Source: Takifugu bimaculatus (taxonomy: Eukaryota; Chordata; Actinopteri; Tetraodontiformes; Tetraodontidae). Taken from it: a stretch of DNA of 64,000 nt. The DNA is taken from NCBI GenBank assembly GCA_004026145.2, contig CP034975.1, forward strand, positions 6,398,610 through 6,462,609, read 5' to 3'. The translations under genes were made by a program, and so were the position numbers. Shown here piece after piece: positions 21,725 to 34,961 of the stretch; positions within the stretch are counted from its first letter, which is position 1, and every line of letters starts with the position of its first letter. The notes below the pieces were generated by a model. That model saw nothing but the letters and a program-made list of their open reading frames with translations, had not been told where the DNA came from and did not search any database.

Positions 21725-22690
21725 GGGGGCGCCCACACCCGTTCCTGCTACCTTCAAACGTTTACCTTTAAAAATGTTCTAGGAGGTCGTCGCTGGCTGG
21801 ATGTCCAAATTCTCCTTCTTTTTGTTTTTTATTTTTCTCGTTATCTTGCCTCTAATTCAGCAATATTTAGCCACCCTGGACCCGTAAGCGCAGCCGCGCG
21901 TTGTTATAAATAAAGTTCGGAATGCCTTTTTACCTGGGCCTAAGAGCGGGGGGGGGTGGGTACGTTTCACTCTTCATCTTAGCGCTTGTGTGGCTGTTGT
22001 AGCTGCTTCCTCGACCTTTGACCTTTGAGTCGCCTGTCGCTCGATATAGATGTCGGTGTTCTGGAAAAGCCCGTGCGCATTTAGGAGGACGCCGCCGCCG
22101 AAGCTAGCTGACAAATCAGCAGCAGATAGTCTCTCTGTTGTCATAGTAACACCTGCCTAAACAATGCAATCTCTCTCTGTATCCCAGTACTGTTCTTTTA
22201 GACGTTGACGTGTGGAATGTAAACAAAAAACAAACAAACAAACAAAAAAAACCCGGTCCGGTTGGGCCGACGCTCCGGACGTTTTCTACTGCTTTTTAGG
22301 AGATGCCTGCGCGAAGGGCGTTAGCGAAAAGTCTTGTTCTCGTGGTTTTAGCACAGTCACAGTGGAAAATGTCCAGTTAGCATCAGCGTTCGAGGAAGAC
22401 GCCCCCTGCCTGCACCTCCATGTACTGCAACCACAGCTTTAGTCATTTGGGATCAGGATTCTAACACATTCCTCAACAACGGAACCACCTATTTTATCAA
22501 AGACTCAGCTCACCCGTGTATTTTTATTAAGAACTGCTCATTTGTGGTTTTTCTTTGGAGCCTTTCTTCTGTGTGCAAGAGGACTTATTATTATTATTAC
22601 TATTATTATCAACTTCTTTTTTTTTCCTCCCCACCCAAAGTCATATTTCGAAAACTCATGCTGTACTGAATAATTCTGAATAAATCTGCT
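21725..22690 (+). other. nbr1 3'UTR with two polyadenylation signals
   Basis: AATAAA occurs at 21909-21914 and again at 22679-22684. Both are plausible; no reading frame of interest lies between them. Confidence 0.55.
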
Positions 22691-23442
22691 GGTGTAAGCG
22701 CGTGGCTTTTCTCTTATTCTGTTATTCTCATGGTTCTGGTGAACTTCCTCCTCCTGATCCTCCTCCACGACCTTCGCGCGGACAGGAAACTCCTCCAGGC
22801 GGCGCTTCTCAGGCTTCTGGAGGCTCAAACATGAGCACAAACGCACCTTTGCTGCACCTGAATCCCCGATCACAGTGAAATCCGCATTTGTCGCGTGCTC
22901 CAGGTGAGTTTTGGTCTCACGTGCTCGTTTTGTGTTTGGTTGTTTTTGGTTGTTGTTGTTTTTTTGCAACGTCACAGCGAAGTTCGCCATTTAACGAAAT
23001 TCTGGCGTTGCACAGCAACTGTTTTTAAATGGAAAAGATTCACCAAACCGTCCAAAGGTTTAGTCGGATTATTACTTCCGTAAACGGATAATGCGATCTC
23101 GATTCCTGCTTTCGTGTAAAGTCCTCGCGCTTCGAACCCATGGCGTCGTTGTTACGCATCTTTAATACAAGTTAACACAAATGAATCCCAATACTTTGTG
23201 ACTTTATTTCCATTTTCTGATGATTACAAAAGCACACGTTTGCTTACGTCACCGGTGAATGTCTTAACATTAAGAAATAATTGGTCCGACTGTTTATATT
23301 CGATGTGGGGGTGACGTCATTACATCGGACTCTGTCCTAGAATGTGCCATAAAAACCTGCTTTCATGGGAAAGTTTTCAGCTGTTTGGCATGATAGGCGG
23401 CCTTCCTCCTCCTCCTCCTCCTCCTCCTCCTCCTCCCTACAG
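22691..23442. other. Upstream region and possible 5'UTR of tmem106a
   Basis: There is no recognised coding sequence. A (TCC)n run (about 23403-23437) serves as the polypyrimidine tract of a TACAG acceptor at 23442, which implies at least one upstream non-coding exon that I cannot place. Confidence 0.45.
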
Positions 23443-23452
23443 GTAAAGCGTG

Positions 23453-25229
23453 ATGGTTCTATCCGGCTGCAAAGAGCTGGAGCCAGAGATGGAGAAGGAG
23501 AAGGAGAAGGCGCTGAAGCATTTCCCTCCGTACGGGTCCATAAACGCCACCTGTGCGAGCGACACCTGCCCCACCTGCCGTGGCACCGGCAGGATCCCCA
23601 GAGGTTGGTGCTTTACGGTGGGACGCTAGCGATGGGAAATGGGCCATTGTGGCTAAAATAATGGCTAAGAACCAATCAAATGTCAGGTTAAAGGTTTAGA
23701 CAGAGATCCCCTGAAGGCTCTGGAGCCAGGGGGCCCGCGTCCTGTCCTCCAGGGACACAGACGAGCCAGGATTTCTGTCTGTGTCCCTGGAGGACAGGAC
23801 GCGGGCCCCCTGGCTCCAGGCATTAGGGGAAGTTCACCTTAAATTTGTCTCTTTTGTGGACCGACAGACCATGAAGATCAGCTGGTTGCCGTGATTCCGT
23901 GTAACGACGTGCGGCTCAAACCAAGACGAACGTACGAGACGCTTGAAGAATCGGTCCAACTGGGACACGGACGGGGATTTTGACAGTTTGTGGGCGTGTG
24001 TGTTCCCCCAGGAAGCTGTACGTGCTCATCTCCATGGCGCTGTGCCTCCTGGTCTGCTGCCTGGTGCTCTTCTTCCTGTTCCCCCGCAGCATCACGCTCA
24101 CCCCCGTGTCCGTGCTGTCGGTCATGGTCTACTTCAGCCCGGATTCGGTGGATTTGCAGGTCACGGTCAGTGTAGAATCCGGTCCGGTGGACTCCCCCCC
24201 CCCCCACCCACGTGTTTGTCCTCCCTGTCGTGTCATTTAAGGTTTTCACATGTCCGTTTGTTAAACATCTACCTGAGCTTTGCTGAGCCGCCTTCGCGTT
24301 TAGTGTCGAGTCACATGACCCGGACTACAAAGGTTTATTCATTTCTTTTCCCCATCGTCCAGAATCTCATCAACATCACCAACGAGAACTTTGTCCCGGT
24401 CAACATTGTGGACTTCAGCATTCAGGGTGTGATCTCGAAAGCCGTCATCGGCAAGACCAAGATCTCCAACCTGGGCGCCATCCAGTCCCGCTCCCAATCA
24501 TCGGTAAGGAACGTTGACGCCGACGTATCCGCCCCGCTGTGAGGTTCTGACCCGGTTCTCTGTTGCAGTACGCCATCAAAACTGACCTGCCAATCTCAGA
24601 CCCGGGCTTGAAGTGAGTTTGACTTTGATCTTTGTCTCTTTCTCCTTTGATCTCTGGTTCCACGTTTCTGCTCTTTCATCTGTTTCAGCGTGTACTGCAA
24701 GTCCAACACCATCAAGATTCACATCCTGTTCCTGGAACTGCAGTAAGTCTCAAACCTGTGAAGAACCGACCGGGGAGGTGGCCTCAAGAGCCCACAGGGT
24801 GTCAGAACCTCCCCCCCTCCCCCCACTACCAGGCCACAAAAAGACCGTTTCTCAGAAATGAGCATGTTCGGTACAGCTAGCATGCTAACCGGCTGGTCCT
24901 CTCAGTATCATCGTGCTTTAAAGCAAAAAAAAAGTTTAGAATTGTGGGAAAAATGCATAAAAACCCAGTTTGATACGTCTGCACTGTGGTTATTGGATCT
25001 AGACCGACAATATTTGGGCCTTGTTGGTGTTTGTTTCCCATCACTCCGGGTATCAGACGGAGCTGAGATGAGGATTCAAGTGGGAAAACCTGCCGCTAAC
25101 GTGCACCTGTCTCCCCTCAGGATGACCATGAACGTCTCTTATCTCTCCCACACGGAGCAGCTGTCGGTCGACGCCTTCGAGTACGTCGACTGTGGCACCA
25201 ACTCAACCATCCCGCATCCGGTGAGCTGA
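23453..25229 (+). CDS. tmem106a: Transmembrane protein 106A
   Basis: It is a type II membrane protein of the TMEM106 family (endolysosome/plasma membrane; TMEM106A is linked to macrophage activation). Coding exons: 23453-23603, 23868-23931, 24012-24165, 24363-24503, 24569-24612, 24689-24742, 25121-25229. Phases are continuous and the product is 238 aa (human 262). Visible features are an N-terminal cytosolic zinc-ribbon-like CASDTCPTCRGTGRIP, the conserved QLVAVIP...RLKPRRTK, one membrane span (LYVLISMALCLLVCCLVLFF) followed by LFPRS, then the LEA2-like lumenal domain with N-glycosylation sequons (NITN, NVS), and the C-terminal SYLSHTEQLSVDAFEYVDC, which is near identical to the human protein. 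The start ATG lies ten bases into the acceptor exon. TMEM106A over B/C is chosen from this tail and from location next to nbr1, as in human. Confidence 0.92.
23720..23819. repeat. Perfect 43-bp inverted repeat with 14-nt loop in tmem106a intron
   Basis: Left arm 23720-23762 and right arm 23777-23819 are exact reverse complements, with loop 23763-23776. I checked each base by eye. The arms are GC rich. It fills 100 of the 264 bases of the intron between exons 1 and 2. Confidence 0.95.
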
Positions 25230-25850
25230 CGGGAATCCGGAGGAGGAGCGGTGAAAAGAATTCCCGAGTATGTTCGTCTTCTCGTCCGCGTTGTTTTTTT
25301 GAGCCTCAGTGCTTTCGATCGCTACAGTGGACGGATGGGAAAATGCAGGTGGGTTCTGTGGCGATCCGGATCCGGGTTTTCCAGTTTTAAACGTCCGTCT
25401 GGCTAAAACCTCCCTCCAACAACACGCGAGTGTCTAAACCGGGAAGGGCAAAAAGCCTTTTGCTCCCCTTTCTTCTGTAAATTGCAGCTTTAAATGACTG
25501 TTTACAACCTTCAACCCCCCCTAAAAGATGAGGAATCAGGGCTCAGCGTCTTCTGATGGGAAGCAGGTCAGAGGTTAAATTGAATGTGCTTCTTCTTTTT
25601 TTTTTGTGTAATAACCTGAATGTGCTGACATAACGGGAATGGAAGTCAGGCCGGAATATAAACCTGTCACATGACTTATTTTCCAGTCCAGGGAAAATAA
25701 GGCAGGACCGTCATGGAAAACCTTTTAGCTTCCCTGGCAGCTTCTCCTGAAGTGGGGGGGGGGGGTCGTTGAAGATGGGTTAAATCTGCTTTATCACTTT
25801 AACCTGGAGCAAAGCTCATGTTTGTGCAATGTCAATAAAAGCTTTTGTAA
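25230..25850 (+). other. tmem106a 3'UTR with polyadenylation signal
   Basis: AATAAA at 25834-25839 is about 600 nt after the stop codon and is the first good signal. Confidence 0.55.
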
Positions 25851-26500
25851 TTGCTCCGACCAGAGCCGGTGCTGGTCGAGCTGGGCAGGCTTTTCATCAC
25901 CGGATTGATTAAATCAGTTTACATTTTGATTCAGAGATAAACAGTTGTTGTTGTTGTTGTTGTTGTTGTTTTTTTTTTTAAATGATGCAATCAACTTCAT
26001 TCAACTTTAATCCACATCTTATATGGTTCTGTTTATCCTTTTGTTAAAAAAAAATGAACTTCTGAACTTCCTCTGCATTAGTTTTGGTTCTATGATTTGT
26101 GAAAATCCCATAATACCCCAGAAGAAACATTTTATTTTAATCGGACTTCTGCAGTTCCTCGCAGCAAACACAAGAGGGAGCCAACGCGGCGGACTGATGA
26201 TAATAGAAGGCAACAAATGCAAAACAAGTGACATTTGCACAGAGAGAATGTTGTTAGTTCATCCACAGCATCATTGATGAACAGACCTCCGCGGGAGAGA
26301 GCTGTTTACCAGCTGCACCATCACCCGATCGGGGCAAGAAGAACGCACACAAACGCCAATTGTGACTTAGATTCCGCTGTGTGCTGAAACACTGAGATAT
26401 TTAAATTATTACGAATCAGTAACAATCCCTGAAAATAAACATAGTTTCCCTCAAGGGCAAATCTAATGTGAGATATTAGTTGTTGCAGTCCCACCCTCCG
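25851..26500. other. Intergenic between tmem106a and arl4d
   Basis: No gene is visible. There is a (GTT)n run (about 25944-25970) and AT-rich sequence. Nothing more is supportable. Confidence 0.45.
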
Positions 26501-26537
26501 CCTGCGGGTGGCAGTGTCGGCGCGGTCCGTGCGGCCG

Positions 26538-26692
26538 TGACGTCACCGGGGCTTTAGCTGCCGTGCGCTGGATCCAGTGGATCTCCTCAGTGCAGCGGGA
26601 GCGGATCACCAGCGAGCAGCTCCCGTTTACAGTCCGAGATGAAGCCGTTTACCCCCCGCGGATGATGTTTTCGCCGCACGTTTGAAGAAAAG
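26538..26692 (+). promoter_or_regulatory. Putative arl4d promoter and non-coding first exon
   Basis: A palindromic CRE (TGACGTCA, 26538-26545) lies in GC-rich sequence, followed by a candidate donor GAAAAG|GTAGGA at 26692/26693 and a candidate acceptor CCAG at about 27217, 100 bp before the start codon. This fits the known ARL4D structure of a 5'UTR exon and a single coding exon. The transcription start is not defined. Confidence 0.5.
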
Positions 26693-27317
26693 GTAGGAAT
26701 AGTTTCAACTTCCGGTGAATTACACGGTACTTTAATCACCTGCTCTTCTGTTTGGAGTTCAACGGTGTGTGTGCGTGTGTGTGTGTGTGCGCGCGGGGAA
26801 GGGGATCTTAAAGTTGTTTAATTTCCTAAGGTGGATTAAGAGTGTTTTTTTAAAACTGAATCCCACCGAGACTCGAACGCGTTTGGCGCGCAGACACGTC
26901 GCACCGGTGGAAACTAGAAATATCCCGCAAACGCGGGAGCTGCGTGATGCGTGTCAGGATGTCAACAACTAACCAGATTAGTGCTGCAGCGGCGCTCATC
27001 CGCGCAGAATTTCATCCGCTGACACGAATCTGCCCTCGGGAAAAGCCGCTCGGGCTCAGCAGGACGGAGCTCTGCTAACCTGTTAGCCTGCAGCAGCAGC
27101 CGCGCGCGTGGTTGTGCATCATTTCAGAGGTGGCACCAAAATGTTGCACAAATCTGCTCAGGTTGAAACATTCCCGCATTTCTTGGAGTGTAAAACTTCC
27201 CTCTCCCTCTGCCAGGTCTCCAGCGCCGCCTGATCCCACCCGGGCGATCTTCTGAGACGGGATTTAATCAGGAATCTGTCGCCTGCTCCAAGTAGGTGTG
27301 AGTCTGTGGCCGCAGCC

Positions 27318-27928
27318 ATGGGGAACCACCTGACCTGACATGGCTCCCAGCGCGCCCTCCTTCCTCCCGGGCTTCCACTCGCTGCACGTGGTGGTGATCG
27401 GGCTGGACTCGGCCGGGAAAACCTCGCTGCTCTACCGGCTGAAGCTGAAGGAGTTTGTGAAAACCATCCCGACCAAAGGCTTCAACACGGAGAAGGTCAG
27501 AGTGCCCGTGGGGACGTCGCGGAGCATCTGCTTCCAGGTGTGGGACGTGGGCGGGCAGGAGAAGCTGCGGCCCCTGTGGAAGTCCTACACCCGTCGGACG
27601 GACGGGCATGGTGTTCGTGGTGGACTCCACGGAGCTGGAGAGGATGGAGGAGGCCCGGGTGGAGCTGCACAAGATCACGCGCACCTCCGAGAACCAAGGG
27701 GTGCCCGTGCTCATCCTGGCCAACAAGCAGGATTCGGACTCGGCGCTGTCGGTGAGCGAGGTGGAGAAGCTGCTGTCGGTGCACGAGCTGAGCATGTACA
27801 CGCTGCATCACGTGCAGGGCTGCAGCGCCGTGGACGGGCGGGGGCTCCAGCCGGGCCTGGAGAAACTTCACGAGATGATCCTGAAGAGGAAGAAGATGAT
27901 GAAGCACAGCAGGAACAGGAGGAGGTGA
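27318..27928 (+). CDS. arl4d: ADP-ribosylation factor-like 4D (two frame breaks)
   Basis: This is an ARF-like small GTPase that binds GTP, is N-myristoylated, and recruits cytohesins at the plasma membrane; it also has a nuclear-localising basic tail. The coding region is one exon. MGNHLT at 27318 (N-myristoylation glycine) is followed by an out-of-frame stop, then MAPSAPSFLPGF from 27340 in the +1 frame. The G1 motif GLDSAGKT, G3 DVGGQEK, G4 NKQD, and SCAV-like CSAV are all visible. A second break in TRRTDG|MVFVVD (about 27603-27606, GACGGGCATG) shifts again by +1. Removing one base at each place gives 202 aa against 201 in human. The C-terminus KRKKMMKHSRNRRR is strongly basic. As written the longest open piece starts at 27340 and loses the conserved second half. 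Sequence error is more likely than a pseudogene. Confidence 0.92.
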
Positions 27929-28640
27929 ACTGTCCAGGCGTGGCGGGAGATTTCCAGGCGTTGAAAGAGGAACTTTTTTCCTGAGGTCACCAAGTGCTTT
28001 TCCCCTTTGAAAATGGACAAGCGGAGCATCGGGAAGATGGAAACTTTCCCCTTCTTTAGAACACTAAGCACATCACTTTGTGGTTTGGTTGCCGTGGAAA
28101 CAGTAGTTTAAATGTAAAATCAAAATCAAAAGGAACGTCGAGCACAAATTTAGAAACGGCAAAAACTTGGAGGAACGTCTCGCATTCCCTCGGCCTTCCC
28201 AACACTCTGGGCGCAGCAGGTCGGGAATTCACTTGCTGATTGACGCGAGAAGTTTGTGTTGCGGGTCTGGTAATGCTAATGCTAACGGCGCGATGCTAAG
28301 GGACGGGCGCCTTTAGCCACGTTCTGAGAGGAAACTGCGGCGAGGGGAGAGTTGTGTGGAGGTGTTGAGGTGACTGGATGGAGAATTCACGGGGATTGGA
28401 TGAGTGTGGGAACGTCGGTCCGAACTAACCCGCACCCCCGACTCTTAACGGTTAACTGTAGTACAAACATTAACGTTGTGGTCAGAAAAAAGATAATTAA
28501 AACCTTAAAAAATGTCTTCAACCTTCCTGAGATGTTTTTATCCCCAAATATTTATTCCACATTGTTGTGCGTGTTGGACGGATGGGATTTATCCTGTAAA
28601 TGATGTGAAAATAAAGCAGGATTCCGACGTGACGAAGCAC
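27929..28640 (+). other. arl4d 3'UTR with polyadenylation signal
   Basis: AATAAA at 28610-28615 is the likely signal. Another AATAAA-like site lies near 28775. Confidence 0.5.
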
Positions 28641-31600
28641 AAAGGGATGTTGACGGTTCCGTTCGCCGCGGCAACAGAAACCCTTTATACATTTGCTTCA
28701 AGGCCACAGAGGTCAAACCCTGATTTCATACAGTCGTGTTTATACAGATTGTACATTTTTGTTACACTAAAGTTAATAAATCCAAGCACTGAACATCCAC
28801 CGTTTTCCTTTTCAGTGAAAAGTTTCATGTCCGAGGGGGAATTTTAAGGCTTTTTTTCCCAGCGTTGGTCCGTTTTAGCGAGGAAAAAGCTACTCTAAAA
28901 CAGCCGTGAAACTGCACCACCTAGCGGCTCCAGGAAGACACGACATTCATCAGAACAGAAATGTTCCTGGAACGTCGGGACCACAACTCGTAAACTTCCG
29001 GTGAACCGTGAGGTCGCTTTAAACTAAGTGTTTGAGTATCGCCACTGAAGCCACAGGAAGTCGGCATCGTTGCCTGACGTAGCGTTCAACGCGCTCCAAC
29101 ATCCCTGTTGTCACACCTGTAGCGCCGCCTACTGGCTGCAAAAGGTCATTACAATGTTTGAAGCTAGCGTCGGTTTACTTTAGCCTTTCCTCTCTTTATA
29201 CCGTCGGCCTGTTCAGACGAGTTGTTACCGAAGAATCGTCTTTGTCCCAGATGAGCCCGGTCCCGCTCAAGGTTTCACCCTCTAAAAAGAGTTTTTACCA
29301 GTGTATTCGGGTTAGCATCTGGCGGCTCGGTATGAAGAGATGCTACTGCACTTTAACTCCTGCGACCTCGCCTAAAACTTTCAAGGACGCCTTCCGCAGA
29401 TTCAGGTTGACACGGCAGCTGCTCCTTGAATAAATTAGCATTGCAAAGGACCTTTTTCCCGTCAGCCGTGGGCACGTGGAGGCGTCCATCAGGTTCTGTT
29501 GCTGTAGAAGCTGTACAGAAACACCGATAACCGTCCGTCGGGAAACCAAAGCAGCTAGCTGGCAGCAGGTTTTGGGTTTTTTTTTTCTTCTTTGCTTCTC
29601 CTTGGCGTGTTTCTGTCACACGCGCTACCGTTTCTCCCTGTTATCTGTCTTGTTTCTGCCGTAACGAAAGCTGACAAGAGACACGGAAAACTGGGAAGCC
29701 TTTGGGAAACGAGTGTCAGCGATGAGACGGCTCCCCGATCGGGTCACCCGAGGAGAAACTCGACGCGCTCTTTTATCTCGGAACACTGGGAGACGCCGCA
29801 GAACAAAAGAAGCGCCAATAATAGTAAGAGTGTGATTGTTTTAGCCCCGCCTCCTGCTCTGCCTCTCACCTGCGTGTGGAGCTCTGCCTCCTTTGTCAAG
29901 GCTCTGTTATGAACAACCGAGTCGGGAGATAATTAAGGTCCAACCGAATTTCGCTTCTAATGTCTGTTATCAAAACCATCTCGTTTCTGTGGAAACCCGG
30001 CAGACGGCCCTGATACTTGGCGGCGAGCAGCAATGAAGAGGCGTTCTGATTCGCCCTGGATGTCGAAGGTTCGGCAGAAGAACGAAGGCATCTGAAGGAC
30101 GAGCTCGTCCACGCGAAGGTAAATAACAGCAGCTCTGCCGCAGTCTCTTTACGGCCCTGCTGATGGAAAACAATGCAACCCCACCGCCTTAACGCCATCT
30201 TTCTGTCGCCATAGAAACCTGGAATTGATGGTCGCTAAAGTGTGACCTGTGGGGGTCAAATGGCTTTCTGTGGCTCGATGTCCGATCCAGTGAGGAAGAT
30301 CAATACCGCCTCTTTTATCTTATCTCCCTCCATCTTTCTGTATTTAATCGTCTTTGCTTTGCTGGTCGCCACCTCAGCTTTGTTGGCTTTGTTCTTTCAC
30401 ATGGTTCTTTGATGGGGGGGGGGGGGCCTTGGAGAGGGGTTCAGAAAAGGACAATATTCGTGGGGCGTCCTTAAGATGCCACATGGCTGAGATGGGGGGT
30501 GGGGGGGGGACTCTGGGGATTTAAGAAGCATCAAAGCTGTAAAAAAAATGACAGAGTGCCACTCTGTGGGGCCTCTGTGGGGCCGGACTCCTGCTGGAAC
30601 ACGTGGGTTTAATCTGGTTTTATTCATCCTTCGCCAGAAAGACCACCACAGTCATTTTTATTCCCTCCACCAGCCTCTGGTCCCCCTCCTCCTCCTCTTC
30701 CTCCTCCTCCTCCTCCTCCTCCGGGCCGCCCGGCGCTACTCTGAGCCACAAAAACGAGCCTGAACTGGATTTAATGGTTTTAATAGCGTGTCCAGATGTG
30801 TGACTTCATGGGTGATGTCATGCTGCTATTCTGAGGGACCAAACCCAACCCAGGTCACAGCCAGTAAATCCCCCGTCCATCCTCTACGCCTTCATCGTTG
30901 GGCCGCCCCTCATCTCACATCGGGATTACCCACAAACCCCTCTGCTGCGCCCCCGCGAGCCTCCAGACTCCCTCGTTAATCTGTTAGCGCCGTTTAAGCG
31001 CCGATCTGGGACCTGCTGCCAGATCAGAGATCTTTATTTGCGTCACCGTGGGAGCGGGCGGATCTCTGAATGTCAACGTGACGGAATTAATGTCACAGAT
31101 CAAAGAAGGTGGCGCTGAAGATCAAAGCCAGAAGCCTCGTTTTTTGGAATCGCACGATCCTCCTCTGTGGTTTTATGTAGGTTTCGCCTGTTAATACGTT
31201 TGTTTCTTAGATTTTTGTCCGTGCACGTTATATAACGCTGGCTAACTGGGTGTGGGTGAAGCTCCGGGCAGGACCAGGAACGCTGACTGGCTCTGTGAGG
31301 GTGAACCCAAGCGGAGCAGATCTGGTATTCAGGGTCTAAATGAGGCGACCACAGCGGCCTTATTGTTTGGCCCCGCCCACCCAGAAGCACTCGCACGTCA
31401 GCCCGTGTTGCTTTTTCTTCCTCTTGGTTGGTTGTTGGGAAGCTGGTCCGGAACATCGCCGCTCCGAGGATGAATCCCCGTTTGAGGTCAGCGCTTCCCC
31501 GGTGGTCATGGACACGCTGACTAACCTAAATAAACCAGCGTGCTGACTTGACAGCAGGTTTAGTCCCACCAGGGACGCACCTGTGCAGGTTTTCAGGCAG

Positions 31601-34600
31601 CTTCTCTGCTTCCTCGGCTCTTCTGAGTCTAGTTTGTTCCAGTTTTCCTGGAAATTAATCAAAAGTAGGTGGAGAAGACTCACAGAACGGCAGCGTTTAG
31701 TATTTTTAGATCACTTCGCTGCTGCCAGGACCTCCAGGCCTCCATTAAAAGTGTTGGAGCCGCTTGTTCAACACGTCTTCTGACCTCCTGTAGCCCACAG
31801 GTGACACACACCGGCACTGCTATAATCTCGTTAATCAGACCTAAAGCTGGGAGCCCAGCCAGGAAGTACTGTTGGAATGAGACCAGCGGGTCACAAATAG
31901 CCTTAAATCCTGTCTAGACAGGAGAGCTAACGGATGTCAGCAGCCACCGTGTGCACGAGCTCGCCCACGTCCCACAAAACCGGCGGCTAGCAAAATGCTA
32001 GCAGAAGGAAACCGACTTCGAGGCCGGACGCATGGGGAGCGCGCGTTGAGGTTAACGACGAGGTAGGAATCCACAATCGTACGGTATTAGGCGAGTCAGG
32101 CTAGCTGGCATAGCGTCCCTTGTGTGAGTTCAGCTTCAATAAAACCAAACCGTTCACATCAGACTTCCGGCGCCGCAGTTTTTCTTTCGCCATCCGCGCC
32201 CGCTTCAGATGGGGGGGGGTGTGGTGAACACACTTGGTGGTGGAGACGGTTCTGCCTGTCGTGGTTAAACGAGCGCGTAGCCTTTATTGGTTTTATGGCC
32301 CCTGTGGTGCGAGGAAGAGGAGGAGGAGGAAGAGGAGGAATGCTTTGTGCCTCCATTACTATAATGGAGGAGCAGGAGGAACGTAAATGGGAAGCTATTG
32401 TGTGGATACAGTTTGGGACGCGTCCCCGGGTGCACGTTTAAATCACCCTGAATGGAGCGTCCAGTCATCCGAAGCTGCAGAGGAGCCGGAGCCAAACTGC
32501 TCCTTTCATTAGGAAATGATTAAACCTGGATGGAGGCTCAGGTGGGGCCGCGTCGGAGCCCCAGGCTGCAGCCAAAGCCCCCGACAGTCCGCCAAAGGTG
32601 CAGAGCAATTTGAGGAAACTGGCGGGTTCGAGTCCGGCGCTGCTGTGGACGTTCCTGCTGCATCCATTATTCACCAGCTGCGAATGCTGCCGAGGCGCGC
32701 GCTGGGATCAAGGAAAAACTGGAATATTTATCGAGAGGGAGCAGAATAAATGCAATTTTCCCGCCCCGATCTAATCTTTTAACGGCGAGGAGGGAAAGTA
32801 GGGCGTCCTCGTCACTGTCGCGGCGTGTGGAGGGACCGCAGCTCGGAAGGTGAAGCTGGAGGACGGAGGAGGAGGCTCCTGTTCCCTGACGTGAGGCCTG
32901 GTGGTGGAGCCGCAGGGGGTTTCAGGGATGACAGGAGGAGGCCAGCGATGACACGTGGTGCATATGCTCTGCTGACAGCGGAGGGGGGGGGGTGACTACA
33001 GGTGCACGCCGACCCCCACAGCTCCCATTCCGCCCTGTAAAACGAGTTTTGTTACACAAGCTCACAACCACATGAGCCACATCATTTCTGGCCGGACATC
33101 AGCAGTCAATGCTAATGTGCAGCTACGGGCCAAGATTAGCTCCTGCTTCAGCGTTGTGGTCCCCCCCCCACCACCACCACCACCACCGAGGGTCCAAGGA
33201 GGGGCTGATCTAATAATACAAGCGCGAGCGACTCTTCGTACCCAGAATGTTCAATATCTCGATGTCCAAAACGCTAAAAGTGGCTTAGTTTACTCAGCCA
33301 ATTCAGCGTGTTAGCAGGTTCCATTAGCTTCATGCTAGCATCAGTTCTTCACTCTGATACTAGCATCACTCTGCAATCTAAAGTTGAAAGCCTCTGACGT
33401 GATATTTTCACGGTTGTGAGGAAATTAGCAAACTTTTCTAACTGTTGCTGTATTTAATGTCACCCAACGGTTCTGCTTGTGCTCAGCGGACAGAATCAAA
33501 TACATTTCCAGCTAACAGGAACGCGACCATGTGCTGCGATGACCGTGGACCCGAGGAGGCCGCCGGGCGGCAGCAGGGCCGCATCGGAGGGACCCGGCGC
33601 CAGACGCTCGCTCTGCAAACGGGCCCGAACATCAGACTCCCGAGTTCAGCGCAAAAGTAGGTTGCTTCCTCTAATCTGCCCGGTAACAGATGTGTATAGG
33701 AGTGCTATCATGCATGAGAGCGTGCATGTTTGCATGTGGAGCCAACAGTGAGTGGGCTGGGGGGATGGAGGAGGAGGAGGTGGGGGAGGAAGAGGAGGAG
33801 GAGTGGGAGGCCAGTGGTAAAAAAGCCTCAACAAAAGCTAAAGATAGCACAGTGCTCACAGGCACTCAGTGAAGCTTAGCTTTCACTGTCAAGGTTACAC
33901 ACACACACACGAAAAGTCCTCAGTAAAAAGTCAAACACCCATGTTGCTGCTAAGCAGTGTTTCATATTTGCATTCATGACGAGGCGTTTTCTTAGCCTCG
34001 CTAGCCTCCGTTAGCCTTTGTTAGCCTTCAGCGCAGCCCCAAATCATGATCCAGTTCTGATAATTCTTACACAATAGAGAGCCTCACGCCAGAAGCTGAC
34101 GTCCACACGTGGACACGTCTCAGGCTCAGCTGGACCGCAGTGACGCTCCCGTAAGACGAGACGTGAGCCGAATCCAATCGACCGCTTTAGACGCTGCGGT
34201 CTCGTCGACGCGGCCCCGACTTCCTCGGACGGACCTACTGAAGGCTGTCCGAGTCCGCTCAGGGCCCAGAATAAACCCTCGGAGATCCATTTCACGGCTT
34301 TGCTGGGATCAACAACTCTCAGGAGGGAAAATTTGATAAGACTTTTCGCCTACAAGCGCCAACAAAACCACCTTAAAGCCATTTCGGGCTCTGCCCAGTT
34401 GAGCGGCGGTGATGTCATCACTCATGGCCGAGTCACCCCTCGAGGAAACTGATCGTTCTATTACCGTCAACGAGTTAACGAGTCAGCATTCAAATTTAGA
34501 GACAGAATCATCATACAGGTGTCACACAATGGCGGACACTTCCAAACCTGCACTGCGTGATTATTGTCGGGGGAGGGGCATTATTTGATCCCGTCAAACG

Positions 34601-34961
34601 CTGGTTATCTGAGACGGCGAGGGCGGGGGGCAGGGGGGGGGGTCACATTACCACTCTTGGCTTAATCTCAGTACGACAAAGTGGCCATTGTGAGTCCGGC
34701 TCGTAAATCCAGTCCCAGTTAATGTGCGATACCCTCAAACGCACCTACTTGTTCCCGTAGGAGAAGGTTATCGGATTCCCTCAGCCCTCGCAATCGCCGG
34801 TTAGCTTAGCGGAAACCGACTGGAAACCAGTCACAGCCGGTTTCAGTCTGTTTCTTGCTGTCTCCTGCGCGGTTAGCTGCATAGCTACACAGGAAGTGCT
34901 AGCTGTAGCTGTTGGAGGGTGTTCCTCGAATCACTAGCTAACATTTGAGGTCCATCTCAGG

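Noticed and set aside
32616..32642. tRNA-like B box (GGTTCGAGTCC)
   Set aside because: The T-stem does not pair fully (a G-G opposition in the middle), no A box with the right spacing precedes it, and no acceptor stem closes around it.
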